DNA of 64,000 nt from Microbacterium allomyrinae. GTDB taxonomy: Bacteria > Actinomycetota > Actinomycetes > Actinomycetales > Microbacteriaceae. The translations under genes and the position numbers were made by a program. The stretch is taken from positions 186,001-250,000 of the forward strand of contig NZ_JAGTTN010000004.1 of the NCBI RefSeq assembly GCF_020682705.1, in the 5' to 3' direction. Below the pieces are notes generated by a model. The model searched no databases. It had not been told where the DNA came from and saw only the letters and a program-made list of their open reading frames with translations. Position 1 is the stretch's first letter; each line of letters begins with the position of its first letter. This document shows positions 43,206-53,106 of this stretch, piece after piece.

Positions 43206-43877
43206 TCACCTCCTGCCCGCGCGGAACGCCGGGGATTCACTCCGACAGTTCTGGGCATGCGCGGCGATGGCAGCGGCGAAGACCTCGGGTGCATCCCACG
43301 CGACGAAGTGCGAGGCCCCGGTCAGGGGCTCGATCTCATACCCGAGCCGGTCGTGCAGGGCTGACGCGGCATCGTGACGGATCGGAGGCGACGCGGCACC
43401 GACGGTCACCAGGACCGGGCCTTGACCGGCACGCGCTCGGGACGGCTCGAAAGAGCGGAACATCGCCAGTTCACCGGGGATCACGGTGTGATCGTGTGCC
43501 ATCGCCGCCGACCACGTCGGGCCGTAGAGCGTGGCGCCGAGTCCTTCGACGCCGTGCTCCGCATAGGCGCGCGCCACCGGAGTGAGAAGTTCGGGGAGCA
43601 GGCTTCCCACGGCCGGCTCGTGCGCCACCGCGCCTGCGAGCTCGGTCCGGGAGGCGGCCAGCGCGAGCGCGAGGGTGGCGCCGCCGCTCTGCCCGACGAC
43701 CAGCGCACCTTCGACCTGCGGCTCCAGCGCGCGCAGTTCCGCGCTCAGCGACCCGGTGCACGGGCGGCGGATCGCCGTGACGTCACGGAGCCCGAGCTCG
43801 CCGAGGGCGGCGATCACTCGGTCCCAGATCGAGGCAGTGGTTGCGATGCCGTGCAGCAGCACGACGGGGGGCGTCAT
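43206..43877 (-). CDS. Alpha/beta hydrolase
   Basis: 223-residue alpha/beta hydrolase beginning MTPPVVLLHGIATTASIWDRV. The nucleophile elbow is VGQSGGA at about residues 78-84, and GASHFVAWDAPE carries the late His. Upstream in-frame codons to 43937 exist but the ATG at 43877 starts the recognisable fold. It may be an esterase or a homologue of the bromoperoxidase group. Its stop codon lies within the Shine-Dalgarno of the 57-residue membrane protein gene. It is divergent from the GntR regulator of the biuret island. Confidence 0.82.
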   Translation of the reverse strand: MTPPVVLLHGIATTASIWDRVIAALGELGLRDVTAIRRPCTGSLSAELRALEPQVEGALVVGQSGGATLALALAASRTELAGAVAHEPAVGSLLPELLTPVARAYAEHGVEGLGATLYGPTWSAAMAHDHTVIPGELAMFRSFEPSRARAGQGPVLVTVGAASPPIRHDAASALHDRLGYEIEPLTGASHFVAWDAPEVFAAAIAAHAQNCRSESPAFRAGRR

Positions 43878-44010
43878 GGGCACAAGGTATCCATGTCGGG
43901 GCGTCCTCGAGACCGCCGATCCCCGGAAGATCACCATTCCAAGCGCACGGAAACAAACTCGTTACGCGACCGGACTGCCAGGGAAACAGTGCTGGGCCAA
44001 CGTCGTACCC

Positions 44011-44748
44011 ATGGATACAACTTCGGATCCGACTTCGGATACGGCCGTGAAGGGCCGCAAGCGCGCGGCTCGATCGCGCCGGGAGGTCGCCTATCTGGAG
44101 ATCCGCCGGATGGCGCTGGAAGGCGAGTTCCCGTTCTGGCAGCGACTGCCGGAGGAAGGCATCGCCGAGCAGCTGGGGGTGTCGCGCACTCCTGTCCGCG
44201 AAGCGTTCGCGCGGCTCGACTCGGACGGCATCCTGAGCCGGTACGACGACGGCGGCTACTACGTCGCCGAGCCGAACCTGATCGATCTGCGCGACCTGTA
44301 CGAGCTGCGACTCACGCTCGAGCTGCGGGGGATCCTGCGCGCGGCCGAGGAAGGCGTCGAGCACGATCCCGAGCTGTTGGAGGCGCTGCGCGCCGAATGG
44401 CTGCGCATCCAGGCGGAGCCGCCGCCGGCCGACGGCAGCTTCATCGAGCTGGACGAATCGTTCCACGTCGGCCTGTCCCGGGCGTCAGGGAACCTCGTGC
44501 TGACCGAGACGCTCGAAAGTGTGAACATCCGCATCCGACCCGTTCGGCTGCACGACTTCCTCGACGCGGAGCGCATCGAGATCAGCATCGCGGAGCACAT
44601 CGAGATCCTCGATGCCGTGATCGCGCACGAGATCGAGAAGGCGGCTGATCTGCTGAGCCGCCACATCGGCATCTCCCTCGACGTCGTCGAAGAGCGCGCA
44701 GCGAAGGCCATGACCAAAATGATGCGGCTGAGAAGCAGGCGGAGGTAA
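44011..44748 (+). CDS. GntR-family regulator (FCD type) of biuret island
   Basis: 245-residue FadR-subfamily GntR regulator. The winged helix covers about 25-90 (RREVAYLEIRRMALEGEFP, GIAEQLGVSRTPVREAFARL, then the wing GGYYVAEPN). The FCD domain has the metal-binding Asp/His set (LDESFHVGLSRASGN, SIAEHIEILDAVIAHE). ATG 44011 is followed just five bases after the stop by the transporter ATPase gene, so the regulator leads the operon it probably controls. The effector is likely biuret or a pathway product (inference). Confidence 0.88.
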   Translation: MDTTSDPTSDTAVKGRKRAARSRREVAYLEIRRMALEGEFPFWQRLPEEGIAEQLGVSRTPVREAFARLDSDGILSRYDDGGYYVAEPNLIDLRDLYELRLTLELRGILRAAEEGVEHDPELLEALRAEWLRIQAEPPPADGSFIELDESFHVGLSRASGNLVLTETLESVNIRIRPVRLHDFLDAERIEISIAEHIEILDAVIAHEIEKAADLLSRHIGISLDVVEERAAKAMTKMMRLRSRRR

Positions 44749-44753
44749 GAGAC

Positions 44754-46301
44754 ATGACGAACGTCGTGGGTGCTCCAAACGAATCGGAAAGCTCCACCGC
44801 GCTCGTCCCGATACTCCGTGTCGAGCGCTTCACGAAGCACTTCGCGGAGGTCAGAGCCAATACGGATGTCAGCCTCGACGTGCTTCCCGGTGAAGTGCAC
44901 GCTCTCGTCGGCGAGAACGGCGCCGGCAAGAGCACGCTTCTGAAGATGATCTACGGCGTCTACACGCCGGATTCGGGTCGCATGCTCATCGACGACAAGG
45001 AGGTGAGCCTGGGCTCCCCTGCCGAGGCGCGGCACCTGGGAATCGGGATGGTGTTCCAGGATCTCCGGCTCGTGCCGGCCCTCAGCGTCACCGAGAACAT
45101 GGCGCTGTCGCTGGATGTCGGAGCGATCCTCCGCCCTCGTGCGCTCGCGAACCGCATCGCCGCGGCCAGCGAGGAGTACGGTCTCGCCGTCGAGCCGCGA
45201 GCACTCGTCCAGCACCTCTCGATCGGTGAACGCCAGCGCGCCGAGATCCTCAAGGTGCTCATGACAGGGGCGCGGCTCGTGATCCTCGACGAGCCCACGA
45301 GCGTCCTGGCGCCGCAGGAGGTGCAGGCACTGTTCGGCGTCGTCGATCGGCTTCGTTCGCAGGGATTCGGCGTCCTCATCGTCACCCACAAGCTCAACGA
45401 GGTGCGGGCCATCGCCGACCGGGTGACGGTCCTGCGCGGCGGCGTGCCCATTCTCGAGGGCGTCTCGCCGGACGACTACACGGATGAAGAGCTGATCACC
45501 GCGATGGTCGGTCACGCGGTGCCCGCGTTGCCCGTGGAGCGCACCGCGGTGCAAGCGGATGCCGAGTTCGCCCTGTCGCTGGAGGGAGTGAGTTCCCGAG
45601 GCGATAAGGGGCATGAAGCGCTGAAGTCGATCTCGCTCACGGTGCGGCGCGGCGAACTGGTCGGTGTGGCCGGGGTCGCCGGCAGCGGCCAGCGCGAGCT
45701 GTGCGAGGTATCGACCGGGCTTCGGGAGGTGACGAGCGGAGTGGTGAAGGTCGCCGGCCTCGTCGCATCGACTCCGCGCAAGGCCATAGATGCCGGTGCC
45801 GTGAGCGTGCCGGAGGATCCGGTCGCGGACTCCGTCGTGACGCGGCTGACGGTTCTCGAGCACATGCCCCTCGACGGTCGCCCGTTCCCGCGGCGACGAT
45901 GGGGGATCGACTGGGCGGGCATCAAAGCCAAGACGGCCACGAGCAACGAGCGGCTCGGTCTGCGGATCGCGCCGATCGGCCGCAAGCTGTTCGAGCTTTC
46001 GGGCGGCAACATCCAGCGCGTGATCCTCACCCGCGAGCTGAGCGCGGACTCGACCCTCGTCGTCGCGGCGTATCCCAGCCGCGGGCTCGACATCTCGAAC
46101 GTCCGCCGCACGCAGCAGGTTCTGCTCGACCGGCGTGCCGGAGGCGCAGGAGTCCTCATGATCTCGGAAGACCTGGACGAGCTGATGGCCATGGCCGACC
46201 GAATCGTGGTGCTTCACGACGGGCACATGTCGGGCGAGGTGCTGCCCGCCGACTACGACCGTCAGCACATCGGGCGCCTGATGCTGGGCGGTGTGGCATG
46301 A
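44754..46301 (+). CDS. BMP-type ABC transporter, duplicated ATPase
   Basis: 515-residue double ABC ATPase of the sugar/nucleoside (YufO/NupA-like) type that powers a BMP-family importer. The first cassette is complete: GENGAGKST, signature LSIGERQR, Walker B LVILDEPTSV. The second cassette has a degenerate Walker A (GVAGSGQREL), signature LSGGNIQR, and a site VVAAYPSRGLD where the Walker B Asp-Glu is replaced, as usual in this family. It overlaps the next permease by ATGA. Such importers carry purine or pyrimidine nucleosides; by context this one may carry biuret or a related amide. Confidence 0.9.
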   Translation: MTNVVGAPNESESSTALVPILRVERFTKHFAEVRANTDVSLDVLPGEVHALVGENGAGKSTLLKMIYGVYTPDSGRMLIDDKEVSLGSPAEARHLGIGMVFQDLRLVPALSVTENMALSLDVGAILRPRALANRIAAASEEYGLAVEPRALVQHLSIGERQRAEILKVLMTGARLVILDEPTSVLAPQEVQALFGVVDRLRSQGFGVLIVTHKLNEVRAIADRVTVLRGGVPILEGVSPDDYTDEELITAMVGHAVPALPVERTAVQADAEFALSLEGVSSRGDKGHEALKSISLTVRRGELVGVAGVAGSGQRELCEVSTGLREVTSGVVKVAGLVASTPRKAIDAGAVSVPEDPVADSVVTRLTVLEHMPLDGRPFPRRRWGIDWAGIKAKTATSNERLGLRIAPIGRKLFELSGGNIQRVILTRELSADSTLVVAAYPSRGLDISNVRRTQQVLLDRRAGGAGVLMISEDLDELMAMADRIVVLHDGHMSGEVLPADYDRQHIGRLMLGGVA

Positions 46302-47365
46302 CATTGACCGACGCGCCCCCCACGTCCCCGCCCGATTTCTCGTCGACCCGGCGCCGGGAAGCGCCCGCGATCATCCGCTGGCTGGTCGCGATCGTCGGCG
46401 CCCTCGCCGCCTTCAGCGTCATCATCGTGTTCAAGGGCGCGAGCCCCCTCGAAGTGTTCGGCGACATGTGGGTTTCGACCTTCCTTCGCCCACGATCGCT
46501 CGTGGAGATCCTCAACACGATGGCCCCGATCGCGCTCGCCGCGCTCGCAGTGGTGGTGCCTGCGCGGGCGGGGATGTCGAACGTCGGTGGCGAGGGGCAG
46601 CTGATCGTCGGTGCGGCCGCGGCGGCCGGTGTGGCGCTGGCGACCGATCAGATGCTGCCCGGAAACGTCGTCATGGTCCTCATGGTGGTGGCGGGAATCG
46701 TGGGTGGCGCCGCTTGGGCCGCGATCGCCGGGGTGCTGCGGCTCGTCTTCCAGGTGAATGAGGCCGTCAGCACGCTCCTGCTGAACTTCGTCGCACTGGA
46801 TCTGCTTCTCTTCCTCATCTATCAGCCATGGCGAGAGGATCCCTCGGGTCAGCCGACGTCGCGCGAGCTCGCCGACGCCGCGAAGCTCCCCGAGATCTCC
46901 GGGCTCGGCGTAGGAATCGGGGTGGTGATCGCCGTCGCCGCCGCGCTCATCGTGTTCTTCGTCCTGCGCTACACGCGCTGGGGCTTCAAGCTGTCGGTCG
47001 TCGGCGGCAACGCCGAGGCAGCCCGACGGGCGGGCCTGCACGTTCCCGTGCTGATCCTCTCCGCACTCCTGGTCGGCGGCGCTCTCGCCGGCATCGCCGG
47101 CATGATCCAGTTCGCGGGGATCGAATACAAGCTGCGGTCCGGGTTCGGACTTCAGATCGGGTACATCGGCTTCCTCGCCAGCTGGCTTGCGCGCCACCGG
47201 CCGTTGCCGGTGCTGCTGGCCTCGTTCGTCTTCGCCGCCCTCGCGGTGGCCGGCGACAGTCTGCAGCTGGACGCACAGCTGCCGGCGGCGACCGTCAGCA
47301 TCCTCACGGCCTTCATCCTGATCGCCGTGCTCGGCTTCACGCAGAAGAAGGGGGCCACACTGTGA
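46298..47365 (+). CDS. BMP-type ABC transporter permease, first subunit
   Basis: 355-residue branched-chain-type (BPD_transp_2) permease with about nine hydrophobic segments. Features are the N-terminal cytosolic leader of about 25 residues, TMAPIALAALAVVVPARAGMSNVGGEGQLIVGAA, and SVVGGNAEAARRAGLHVPV, the conserved GxNxxAAxxAG coupling loop. It pairs with the second permease to form the channel. Its stop overlaps the GTG of that gene. Confidence 0.9.
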   Translation: MTLTDAPPTSPPDFSSTRRREAPAIIRWLVAIVGALAAFSVIIVFKGASPLEVFGDMWVSTFLRPRSLVEILNTMAPIALAALAVVVPARAGMSNVGGEGQLIVGAAAAAGVALATDQMLPGNVVMVLMVVAGIVGGAAWAAIAGVLRLVFQVNEAVSTLLLNFVALDLLLFLIYQPWREDPSGQPTSRELADAAKLPEISGLGVGIGVVIAVAAALIVFFVLRYTRWGFKLSVVGGNAEAARRAGLHVPVLILSALLVGGALAGIAGMIQFAGIEYKLRSGFGLQIGYIGFLASWLARHRPLPVLLASFVFAALAVAGDSLQLDAQLPAATVSILTAFILIAVLGFTQKKGATL

Positions 47366-48282
47366 ATCTCATCATCGACGTACTCACCGGCGGAGTTCGC
47401 GGCGGCACCTCGATCCTCTACGCCGCCCTCGGCGAGACCGTCTCGGAGCGCGCCGGCGTCATCAACCTGGGCACCGAGGGGTCGATGCTCCTGGGCGCGC
47501 TCGCCGCGTACATGGTGGCCGCAGACACCGGAAACCCCTGGCTCGGCGCTCTGGTGGGCGGACTCATCGGAGCCGTCCTCTCGCTGCTGCATGCCCTGCT
47601 GGTGGTCTGGCGCGGTGCGAATCAGTTCGCCAGCGGACTCACGATGCTCTTCCTCGCCCTCGGGCTCACCTCGCTCTTCGGCGCGGCCTACGTCGGCCGC
47701 ACCATCACCCCGTTCGAGGTGTGGGCCGTCCCGGGGCTCAGCGAGATCCCGTTCATCGGACCGATCTTCTTCGAGCAGAACGCGCTCGTCTATCTCAGCT
47801 ACCTCGCAGTCCCGACGGTGTGGTTCATCCTGTTCCGCACGAAATGGGGACTGCTGATCCGCACCGCGGGCGAACGCTCGGATGCGCTGACCGTCAACGG
47901 CTATCACGTGAAGCGGATCCGCATCGCCGCCGTCACCGCCGGTGGCTTCCTCGCCGGGGTCGGAGGCGCACAACTGTCGATCGCCTACACGAACTCCTGG
48001 TTCGAGAACATGGTCGCCGGTCGCGGGTTCATCGCGGTCGCCCTCGTGATCTTCGCCTCGTGGTCACCGATCAAGGTGATGGGCGGTGCGTATCTCTTCG
48101 GCGCCGCGCTGGCCCTCGGCCCCGCCCTGCAGGCGCGCGGCGTGGGCATCAACCAGTTCGCGCTGCACGTCATCCCCTTCGTGCTCACGCTCGTCGTCCT
48201 CGCCGTGCTCGGCAGGCGCACCATCTCGGCTGCGCCCGCCGAGCTCAAACGGGTGTTCGAGAACGGCCCACCGACGACTTAG
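47362..48282 (+). CDS. BMP-type ABC transporter permease, second subunit
   Basis: 306-residue permease with eight to nine membrane helices. It begins ALGETVSERAGVINLGTEGSMLLGA, the signature of the YufQ/NupC-type second subunit, and has RTAGERSDALTVNGYHVKRIR as the coupling loop. The GTG start at 47362 overlaps the previous stop. A 117-base gap with a repeat separates it from the binding-protein gene. Confidence 0.9.
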   Translation: MNLIIDVLTGGVRGGTSILYAALGETVSERAGVINLGTEGSMLLGALAAYMVAADTGNPWLGALVGGLIGAVLSLLHALLVVWRGANQFASGLTMLFLALGLTSLFGAAYVGRTITPFEVWAVPGLSEIPFIGPIFFEQNALVYLSYLAVPTVWFILFRTKWGLLIRTAGERSDALTVNGYHVKRIRIAAVTAGGFLAGVGGAQLSIAYTNSWFENMVAGRGFIAVALVIFASWSPIKVMGGAYLFGAALALGPALQARGVGINQFALHVIPFVLTLVVLAVLGRRTISAAPAELKRVFENGPPTT

Positions 48283-48334
48283 CCCCGAAAGGCGAGGCGC
48301 GACAGCACCACACTCCCTATCCCTTCTCACCGCC

Positions 48335-48355
48335 CTGATCAGTGGCAGCTGATCA
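48335..48355. repeat. Short direct repeat CTGATCA in importer operon gap
   Basis: CTGATCA occurs at 48335-48341 and 48349-48355, 14 bp apart, each containing the palindrome TGATCA. It lies in the only sizeable gap within the importer operon. It could be an mRNA-processing or protein site that raises binding-protein output, or chance. Confidence 0.25.
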
Positions 48356-48399
48356 CGGCGACCTGCACCGGGCATGGCCCGATACCCGAAAGGAACACC

Positions 48400-49566
48400 A
48401 TGCATCACATTACTCCGCGGCATCTGGCCGTGGCAGGGCTCACCGCAGCGGTCCTCGCTCTCGCAGCCTGCTCGCCCGCAGGCACCGGGAGCGGCGGCGA
48501 CGGCAGTTCGCCCGCGGCCGACGTCCCGGGTGTGGGCGGCACCGCGATCGGCTTCATCATGGTCGGCCCCAAGGACGACTACGGCTACAACCAGGCGGTG
48601 TACGAGGCCTCTCAGGTGCTCGCCGAGGAGTATCCCGACCTCGAGATCCTCACGGCCGAGAACGTCCCCGAGGACGACACCGCCGCCACCACGATGGAGC
48701 AGATGATCGATCGTGGGGCGAAGATCATCTTCGCCACGTCCTACGGACACCTGGATGCCGCGCAGCAGGTCGCCGAGGATCACCCCGATGTCGTCGTCGT
48801 CCAGCAGGGCAACACCATGGCCGAGGAAGACATCCTGCCCAACAGCGGCACCTACTTCGGCACCGTCTACGAGCCGATGTACCTGGCGGGCATCGCGGCG
48901 GGCGCGGCGACCGAATCGGGAAAGCTGGGCTATGTCTACGCGTTCCCGATCCCGCAGACGATCGCGAACATCAACGCGTTCCAGCGCGGCGCCCAGACCG
49001 TTCGCCCCGACGTCGAGACCATCACCGTCGCGACGTCGAGCTGGTGCGACCCGGCCGCGCAGCGCGACGCGGCCAGCAGCCTGCTGAGTCAGGGCGTGGA
49101 TGTGCTGACGCAGCATCAGGACTGCACCAAGACCGTGATCGACGCCGCCGAGGCCGCAGGGGCGTACACGGTCGGCTATCACGCCGACGCGTCCGAGCTC
49201 GCGCCCGAGGGCTGGCTGACGGGGGCGGTCTGGGAGTGGGCGCCGCTGTACACCTCGATCGTCGACACCACTCTCGCCGGTGACTTCACGGGCAGCGAGT
49301 TCAACGCCAACTACCGCGTCGGCTACAAGACGGGCACCAACCCGTTCGTGCTGGCCGAGTTCGGCCCGTCGGTCACCGAGGAGACCGTCGCGTCGATCGA
49401 TGAGGCGCAGGCCTGGCTCGGAACGCCCGAGGGCTCGCCCTTCGCCGGCCCGGTGCTTGCGCAGGACGGCACCGAGGTGGTGGCCGCAGGGGTGGTCCCG
49501 GACTACGCCGAGGTCGATGCGATGGACTACTTCGTCCAGGGCGTCGTCGGCAACCTGGCCAAGTAG
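48400..49566 (+). CDS. BMP-family ABC transporter substrate-binding lipoprotein
   Basis: 388-residue BMP/PnrA-type lipoprotein. The signal peptide ends LAAC with Cys24. The mature part has GFIMVGPKDDYGYNQAVYEA, IIFATSYGHLDAA and GYVYAFPIPQTIANINAFQRGAQ, which are family hallmarks; the usual nucleoside-stacking aromatics are partly present (Phe, Tyr, Trp). The AAAGGAA Shine-Dalgarno precedes the ATG. Known members bind purine nucleosides; gene neighbours here argue for an N-rich amide such as biuret. The biuret-enzyme genes follow four bases after its stop. Confidence 0.9.
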   Translation: MHHITPRHLAVAGLTAAVLALAACSPAGTGSGGDGSSPAADVPGVGGTAIGFIMVGPKDDYGYNQAVYEASQVLAEEYPDLEILTAENVPEDDTAATTMEQMIDRGAKIIFATSYGHLDAAQQVAEDHPDVVVVQQGNTMAEEDILPNSGTYFGTVYEPMYLAGIAAGAATESGKLGYVYAFPIPQTIANINAFQRGAQTVRPDVETITVATSSWCDPAAQRDAASSLLSQGVDVLTQHQDCTKTVIDAAEAAGAYTVGYHADASELAPEGWLTGAVWEWAPLYTSIVDTTLAGDFTGSEFNANYRVGYKTGTNPFVLAEFGPSVTEETVASIDEAQAWLGTPEGSPFAGPVLAQDGTEVVAAGVVPDYAEVDAMDYFVQGVVGNLAK

Positions 49567-49569
49567 CCC

Positions 49570-50184
49570 ATGGCGACCACGATCGACGCGCCCGCGCGCA
49601 CCGGCCATGTCGCAGAGACGACGCCGTACGCCTGGCCGTGGAACGGCGCACTCGATGCGACCCGCACGGCGGTCCTCGTGATCGAGGCGCCCGGTGAAGC
49701 CGGCGACGTCGACCACGAGTATGTGCGCAACGCGGAGGTCGTGGTCGCCACCCTGCGGCGGGGCGGAGGTGCGGCGATCCGCGTCCTGACCCGTCGAGCA
49801 TCCGCCACCCGTCCCTTCGCCGGCGCATCGTCCGCATTCGCCGACGAGGGGACGGGGGAGATCCCCACCGACGACACCGTGGTGTCGCGGGGCGTGGACG
49901 GCTTCTTCGGAAGCCCGCTCGAGACGGTGCTGCGCCAGGCCCGGATCGAGCGACTCATCCTGGTCGGCGCATGGCTCGAGACGAGCGTGCACTCCACCAT
50001 GCGCACGGCGAACGACATGGGCTTCGAATGCCTGCTGGTCGTCGACGCGTGTGCCCCGGGCGACGCGGACCTCGTCGCGAACAGCGTTTCCATGATCGAG
50101 ATGTCCGGCGGGATCTTCGGAGCCGTCGGAACGACCGCGCGAGTCGTCGAAGCGTACGCGCGCGAAGAAGGAGAACGAGCATGA
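49570..50184 (+). CDS. Isochorismatase-fold protein lacking catalytic triad
   Basis: 204-residue cysteine-hydrolase-fold protein, clearly a paralogue of the biuret hydrolase that follows. At every catalytic position the residue is changed. Asp of IxIDxQ is Glu39 (VLVIEAPG). The Lys of PGKGSF is Asp110 (RGVDGFFG). The nucleophile Cys of DVCVHTT is Ser139 (ETSVHST). The fold core and the C-terminal [18 protein letters not shown] are preserved. A Ser nucleophile could in theory work, but losing Asp and Lys too argues for a non-catalytic partner, perhaps a heteromer subunit. It overlaps the biuret hydrolase gene by four bases. Confidence 0.8.
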   Translation: MATTIDAPARTGHVAETTPYAWPWNGALDATRTAVLVIEAPGEAGDVDHEYVRNAEVVVATLRRGGGAAIRVLTRRASATRPFAGASSAFADEGTGEIPTDDTVVSRGVDGFFGSPLETVLRQARIERLILVGAWLETSVHSTMRTANDMGFECLLVVDACAPGDADLVANSVSMIEMSGGIFGAVGTTARVVEAYAREEGERA

Positions 50185-50909
50185 GTGCACCCACCACGGT
50201 CGAGACGGGCATCCTGTTCGGCCCCGTTGCGGCCGAGCCGTACAGCTGGCCGTTCGACGGCGGCTTCCGCCCTGAGCGCACCGCCCTGATCAACATCGAC
50301 TGGCAGGTCGACTTCTGCGGAATCGGCGGCTACGTCGACCGCATGGGCTACGACTTGAACCTCACCCGCGCCGGTCTCGGCCCCACGCAGACCGTGCTGG
50401 AGGCGGCCCGAGCGGCGGGCCTCTACATCGTGCACACGAGGGAGGGGCACCGGCCCGATCTCGCGGACTGCCCGCCGAACAAGCTGTGGCGCTCGAAGCA
50501 GATCGGTGCGGGGATCGGAGACGACGGCCCGTGCGGTCGCATTCTCACGCGTGGCGAACCCGGGTGGGAGATCGTCGAGGAGGTCGCTCCCCTCGAAGGA
50601 GAACTCGTGATCGACAAGCCGGGCAAAGGGTCCTTCTACGCGACGGACCTGGATCTCCTGCTTCGAAATCGTGGGATCACCCACATCATCCTCACCGGAA
50701 TCACCACCGATGTCTGCGTCCACACCACGATGCGCGATGCGAACGATCGCGGATACGAGTGCCTGCTGCTGACCGACTGCACGGGCGCGACCGACGTCGG
50801 CAATTACGAGGCGGCGCTGAAGATGATCACCATGCAGGGCGGGGTCTTCGGAGCGATCGCACCGTCCAGTGCCCTGCTCGCGTCGCTCGCGGCGGGAAGC
50901 ATCGTATGA
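50181..50909 (+). CDS. biuH: Biuret amidohydrolase
   Basis: 242-residue isochorismatase-superfamily cysteine hydrolase, converting biuret to allophanate and ammonia. The catalytic triad is complete: Asp40 in INIDWQVDF, Lys149 in DKPGKGSF and Cys179 in TTDVCVHTT. The leader [21 protein letters not shown] and the C-terminal [20 protein letters not shown] fit the biuret hydrolase branch, and so does the following allophanate hydrolase gene. Other members cleave ureidoacrylate or N-carbamoyl substrates, so specificity is by context. It is preceded by AAGGAGAACGAGC. Confidence 0.85.
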   Translation: MSAPTTVETGILFGPVAAEPYSWPFDGGFRPERTALINIDWQVDFCGIGGYVDRMGYDLNLTRAGLGPTQTVLEAARAAGLYIVHTREGHRPDLADCPPNKLWRSKQIGAGIGDDGPCGRILTRGEPGWEIVEEVAPLEGELVIDKPGKGSFYATDLDLLLRNRGITHIILTGITTDVCVHTTMRDANDRGYECLLLTDCTGATDVGNYEAALKMITMQGGVFGAIAPSSALLASLAAGSIV

Positions 50910-52723
50910 CGGCCGCCCCGGCCACGGGGAATCCTGTCACCGCTCACGTGCTCGAGATCGGCACCCTCCACGACGCGTACCGATCGGGAGCGCTGACTCC
51001 CGCGGACGTGATCGGGGAGATCGGTCGCCGGATCGCCGTGCGGGGCGATGATGCGGTGTGGATCTCGGTCGATGTCGAGGGGGCTCTCACCGCCGCGACC
51101 GCGCTCGGTGCCGTGCTCGATCCCGCACTGCCGCTGTGGGGGATTCCGTTCGCCGTGAAGGACAACATCGACGTCGCAGGATGGGAGACCACGGCCGCGT
51201 GCGCGGAGTTCGCCTACCGGCCGAGTGAGACGGCGACCTGCGTGCGCGTGCTGCAGGAGGCCGGCGCGATCCTCGTCGGCAAGACGAATCTCGACCAGTT
51301 CGCGACCGGCCTGAACGGCACGCGTTCGCCGTTCGGGATTCCGCGGTCCGTCTCCGATCCCGCGATGATCTCCGGCGGTTCCAGTTCGGGCAGCGCCGTC
51401 GCGGTCGCGGCGGGCCTGGTGGCATTCGCTCTCGGCACCGACACGGCAGGCTCCGGCCGAGTGCCGGCGGCGCTCAACGGGATCGTCGGGCACAAGCCCA
51501 GCCGGGGACTGGTGAGCACCGCAGGCGTGGTCCCAGCATGCCGAAGCCTCGACTGCGTGAGCGTCTTCGCGCACTCCGTCGGCGAGGCGGCCGAGGTCAT
51601 CGACATCATGGCCGGCGTCGATCCCGCAGATCCGTGGACGCGCGACCTGCCGGATGCCGCCGGCACGCCGACCGGACCTGTCGGGCTGCGACTCGCGATT
51701 CCGGCGACCATCGAACTGAGCGCCGAGCACGGCTACGACCGGGCATGGCATGCCGCGCTCGAGCGGCTGAGGGCTGCAGGCGTGGACCTCGTCGAGATCG
51801 ATCTCGCGGGTTTCACCGAGGCGGGCGGGATGCTCTACGACGGTCCCTGGGTGGCGGAGCGGCTCGCCGGAACGGTCGAGTTCGTCGATGCGCGACCCGC
51901 AGACCTCCACCCGGTCGTCCGTGCCCTGCTCGAGCGGGGGCGCTCCGTCTCGGGCGTCGACGTCTTTCGCGGCATCGATCGCCTCCGTCGATTGGAACGC
52001 GACGCCGCGGATGTGCTGAAGACGGTCGACGCGCTCCTCACGCCCACCGTCGCGACCACATTCACGGTGCAGCAGATGCTCGAGCAGCCGATCGACAACA
52101 ACACCCGGCTCGGGCAGTTCACCACGTTCGGCAACCTGCTCGACCTGGCGGCGATCGCGATTCCGACCGCGAGTGAGCGCCCGGACCGCCCTTTCGGGGT
52201 GTCGGTGATCGTCCGTGCGGGCGGCGACGCCCGGATGTCAGCCGTCGCGGCGGCCATCGAGAGCGTCGTCGCCCCCGATCACGCGTCAGGGTTTCCATCC
52301 CTGGGAGGCGCGTCGCAGCCGGCCGGAGGCGGACCGCAGCCGACGCTGCCGATCGCGGTCGTCGGCGCCCATCTGGGCGGCATGCCTCTGCACGCGGAGC
52401 TCGTCGCGCTCGACGCGCGCCTGGCGAGGGCGACCGTGACGGCAGCGGAGTACCGGCTGTACGCGCTCGATACGGTGCCCGCCAAGCCCGGCCTGATCCG
52501 CACCGGCCCGGGCGGCTTCGCGCTCGAGGTGGAGGTCTACGACCTGCCGATCGCGAACGTCGGGTCGTTTCTGGCGGGCATCGCCGCGCCGCTGGGGCTC
52601 GGCACCGTCCGACTCGAGAACGGCGACGAGGTGCACGGCTTCCTCTGCGAGCCGATCGCGATAGCTGGCGCACGGGAGATCAGCGAGTTCGGAGGCTGGC
52701 GCGCGTACGTCGCTTCGCTCTAG
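50906..52723 (+). CDS. atzF: Allophanate hydrolase
   Basis: 605-residue enzyme splitting allophanate to CO2 and ammonia. The N-terminal amidase-signature domain (about 1-460) contains [17 protein letters not shown] with the catalytic Lys, the Gly/Ser-rich [14 protein letters not shown] and [12 protein letters not shown]. The C-terminal domain (about 470-605, [19 protein letters not shown] to GWRAYVASL) is the decarboxylating-side domain found only in allophanate hydrolases, not in plain amidases. The ATG overlaps the biuret hydrolase stop. It ends the biuret operon; its stop overlaps the stop of the convergent NTF2-like gene. Confidence 0.92.
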   Translation: MTAAPATGNPVTAHVLEIGTLHDAYRSGALTPADVIGEIGRRIAVRGDDAVWISVDVEGALTAATALGAVLDPALPLWGIPFAVKDNIDVAGWETTAACAEFAYRPSETATCVRVLQEAGAILVGKTNLDQFATGLNGTRSPFGIPRSVSDPAMISGGSSSGSAVAVAAGLVAFALGTDTAGSGRVPAALNGIVGHKPSRGLVSTAGVVPACRSLDCVSVFAHSVGEAAEVIDIMAGVDPADPWTRDLPDAAGTPTGPVGLRLAIPATIELSAEHGYDRAWHAALERLRAAGVDLVEIDLAGFTEAGGMLYDGPWVAERLAGTVEFVDARPADLHPVVRALLERGRSVSGVDVFRGIDRLRRLERDAADVLKTVDALLTPTVATTFTVQQMLEQPIDNNTRLGQFTTFGNLLDLAAIAIPTASERPDRPFGVSVIVRAGGDARMSAVAAAIESVVAPDHASGFPSLGGASQPAGGGPQPTLPIAVVGAHLGGMPLHAELVALDARLARATVTAAEYRLYALDTVPAKPGLIRTGPGGFALEVEVYDLPIANVGSFLAGIAAPLGLGTVRLENGDEVHGFLCEPIAIAGAREISEFGGWRAYVASL

Positions 52724-53106
52724 GGGGTGATGCGCCCGAGCTGCGCGAGCAGCTCGACGCCGTCGGCCGAGCCGGTGAATTCCGCGATACGCCCCTTCGT
52801 CACGCGGTACATCGCGAACTCGGCCACGTTGACGTGCCGCCGAGTCGGCGGGATGCCGCGCCACGCGCCGAGATGGGTGCCGCTGCCGCGCAGATGCGCG
52901 GCGAGGCGATCGTCTTCGACCACCAGCTGGATGCGGCGCCAGCGCCAGTCGGGAAAGCCCTGGAAGAGCTCGGCCAGGTCGGCGACCCACGCATCGGCTC
53001 CGCCGGGCAGATGCGCGCGGCGGACCGAAGGATCGACGAACGAGCGGATCGCTTCGAGATCGTGCCGGTTGCACGCGTCGAGGTAGTCCGCGTACCACTC
53101 GCGCAT
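52720..53106 (-). CDS. SnoaL/NTF2-like protein (ester cyclase type)
   Basis: 128-residue alpha+beta-barrel protein: WYADYLDACNRHDLEAIRSF helix, LAELFQGFPDWRWRRIQLVVEDDRLAAHLRGSGTH, and RHVNVAEFAMYRVTKGRIAEF, matching the SnoaL-like polyketide cyclase/hydrolase group. Family members isomerise, cyclise or hydrolyse small cyclic molecules or have no known activity. The start is ATG 53106; a GTG five codons upstream, right behind GAGGAG, is possible. It is divergent from the AraC/GyrI gene and may be its target. Confidence 0.75.
   Translation of the reverse strand: MREWYADYLDACNRHDLEAIRSFVDPSVRRAHLPGGADAWVADLAELFQGFPDWRWRRIQLVVEDDRLAAHLRGSGTHLGAWRGIPPTRRHVNVAEFAMYRVTKGRIAEFTGSADGVELLAQLGRITP

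Noticed and set aside
44754..49566. Importer as a ribose or general nucleoside uptake system
   Set aside because: Possible from family alone, but the coupled biuret and allophanate hydrolase genes and the shared GntR regulator point to N-rich amides; kept as alternative only.
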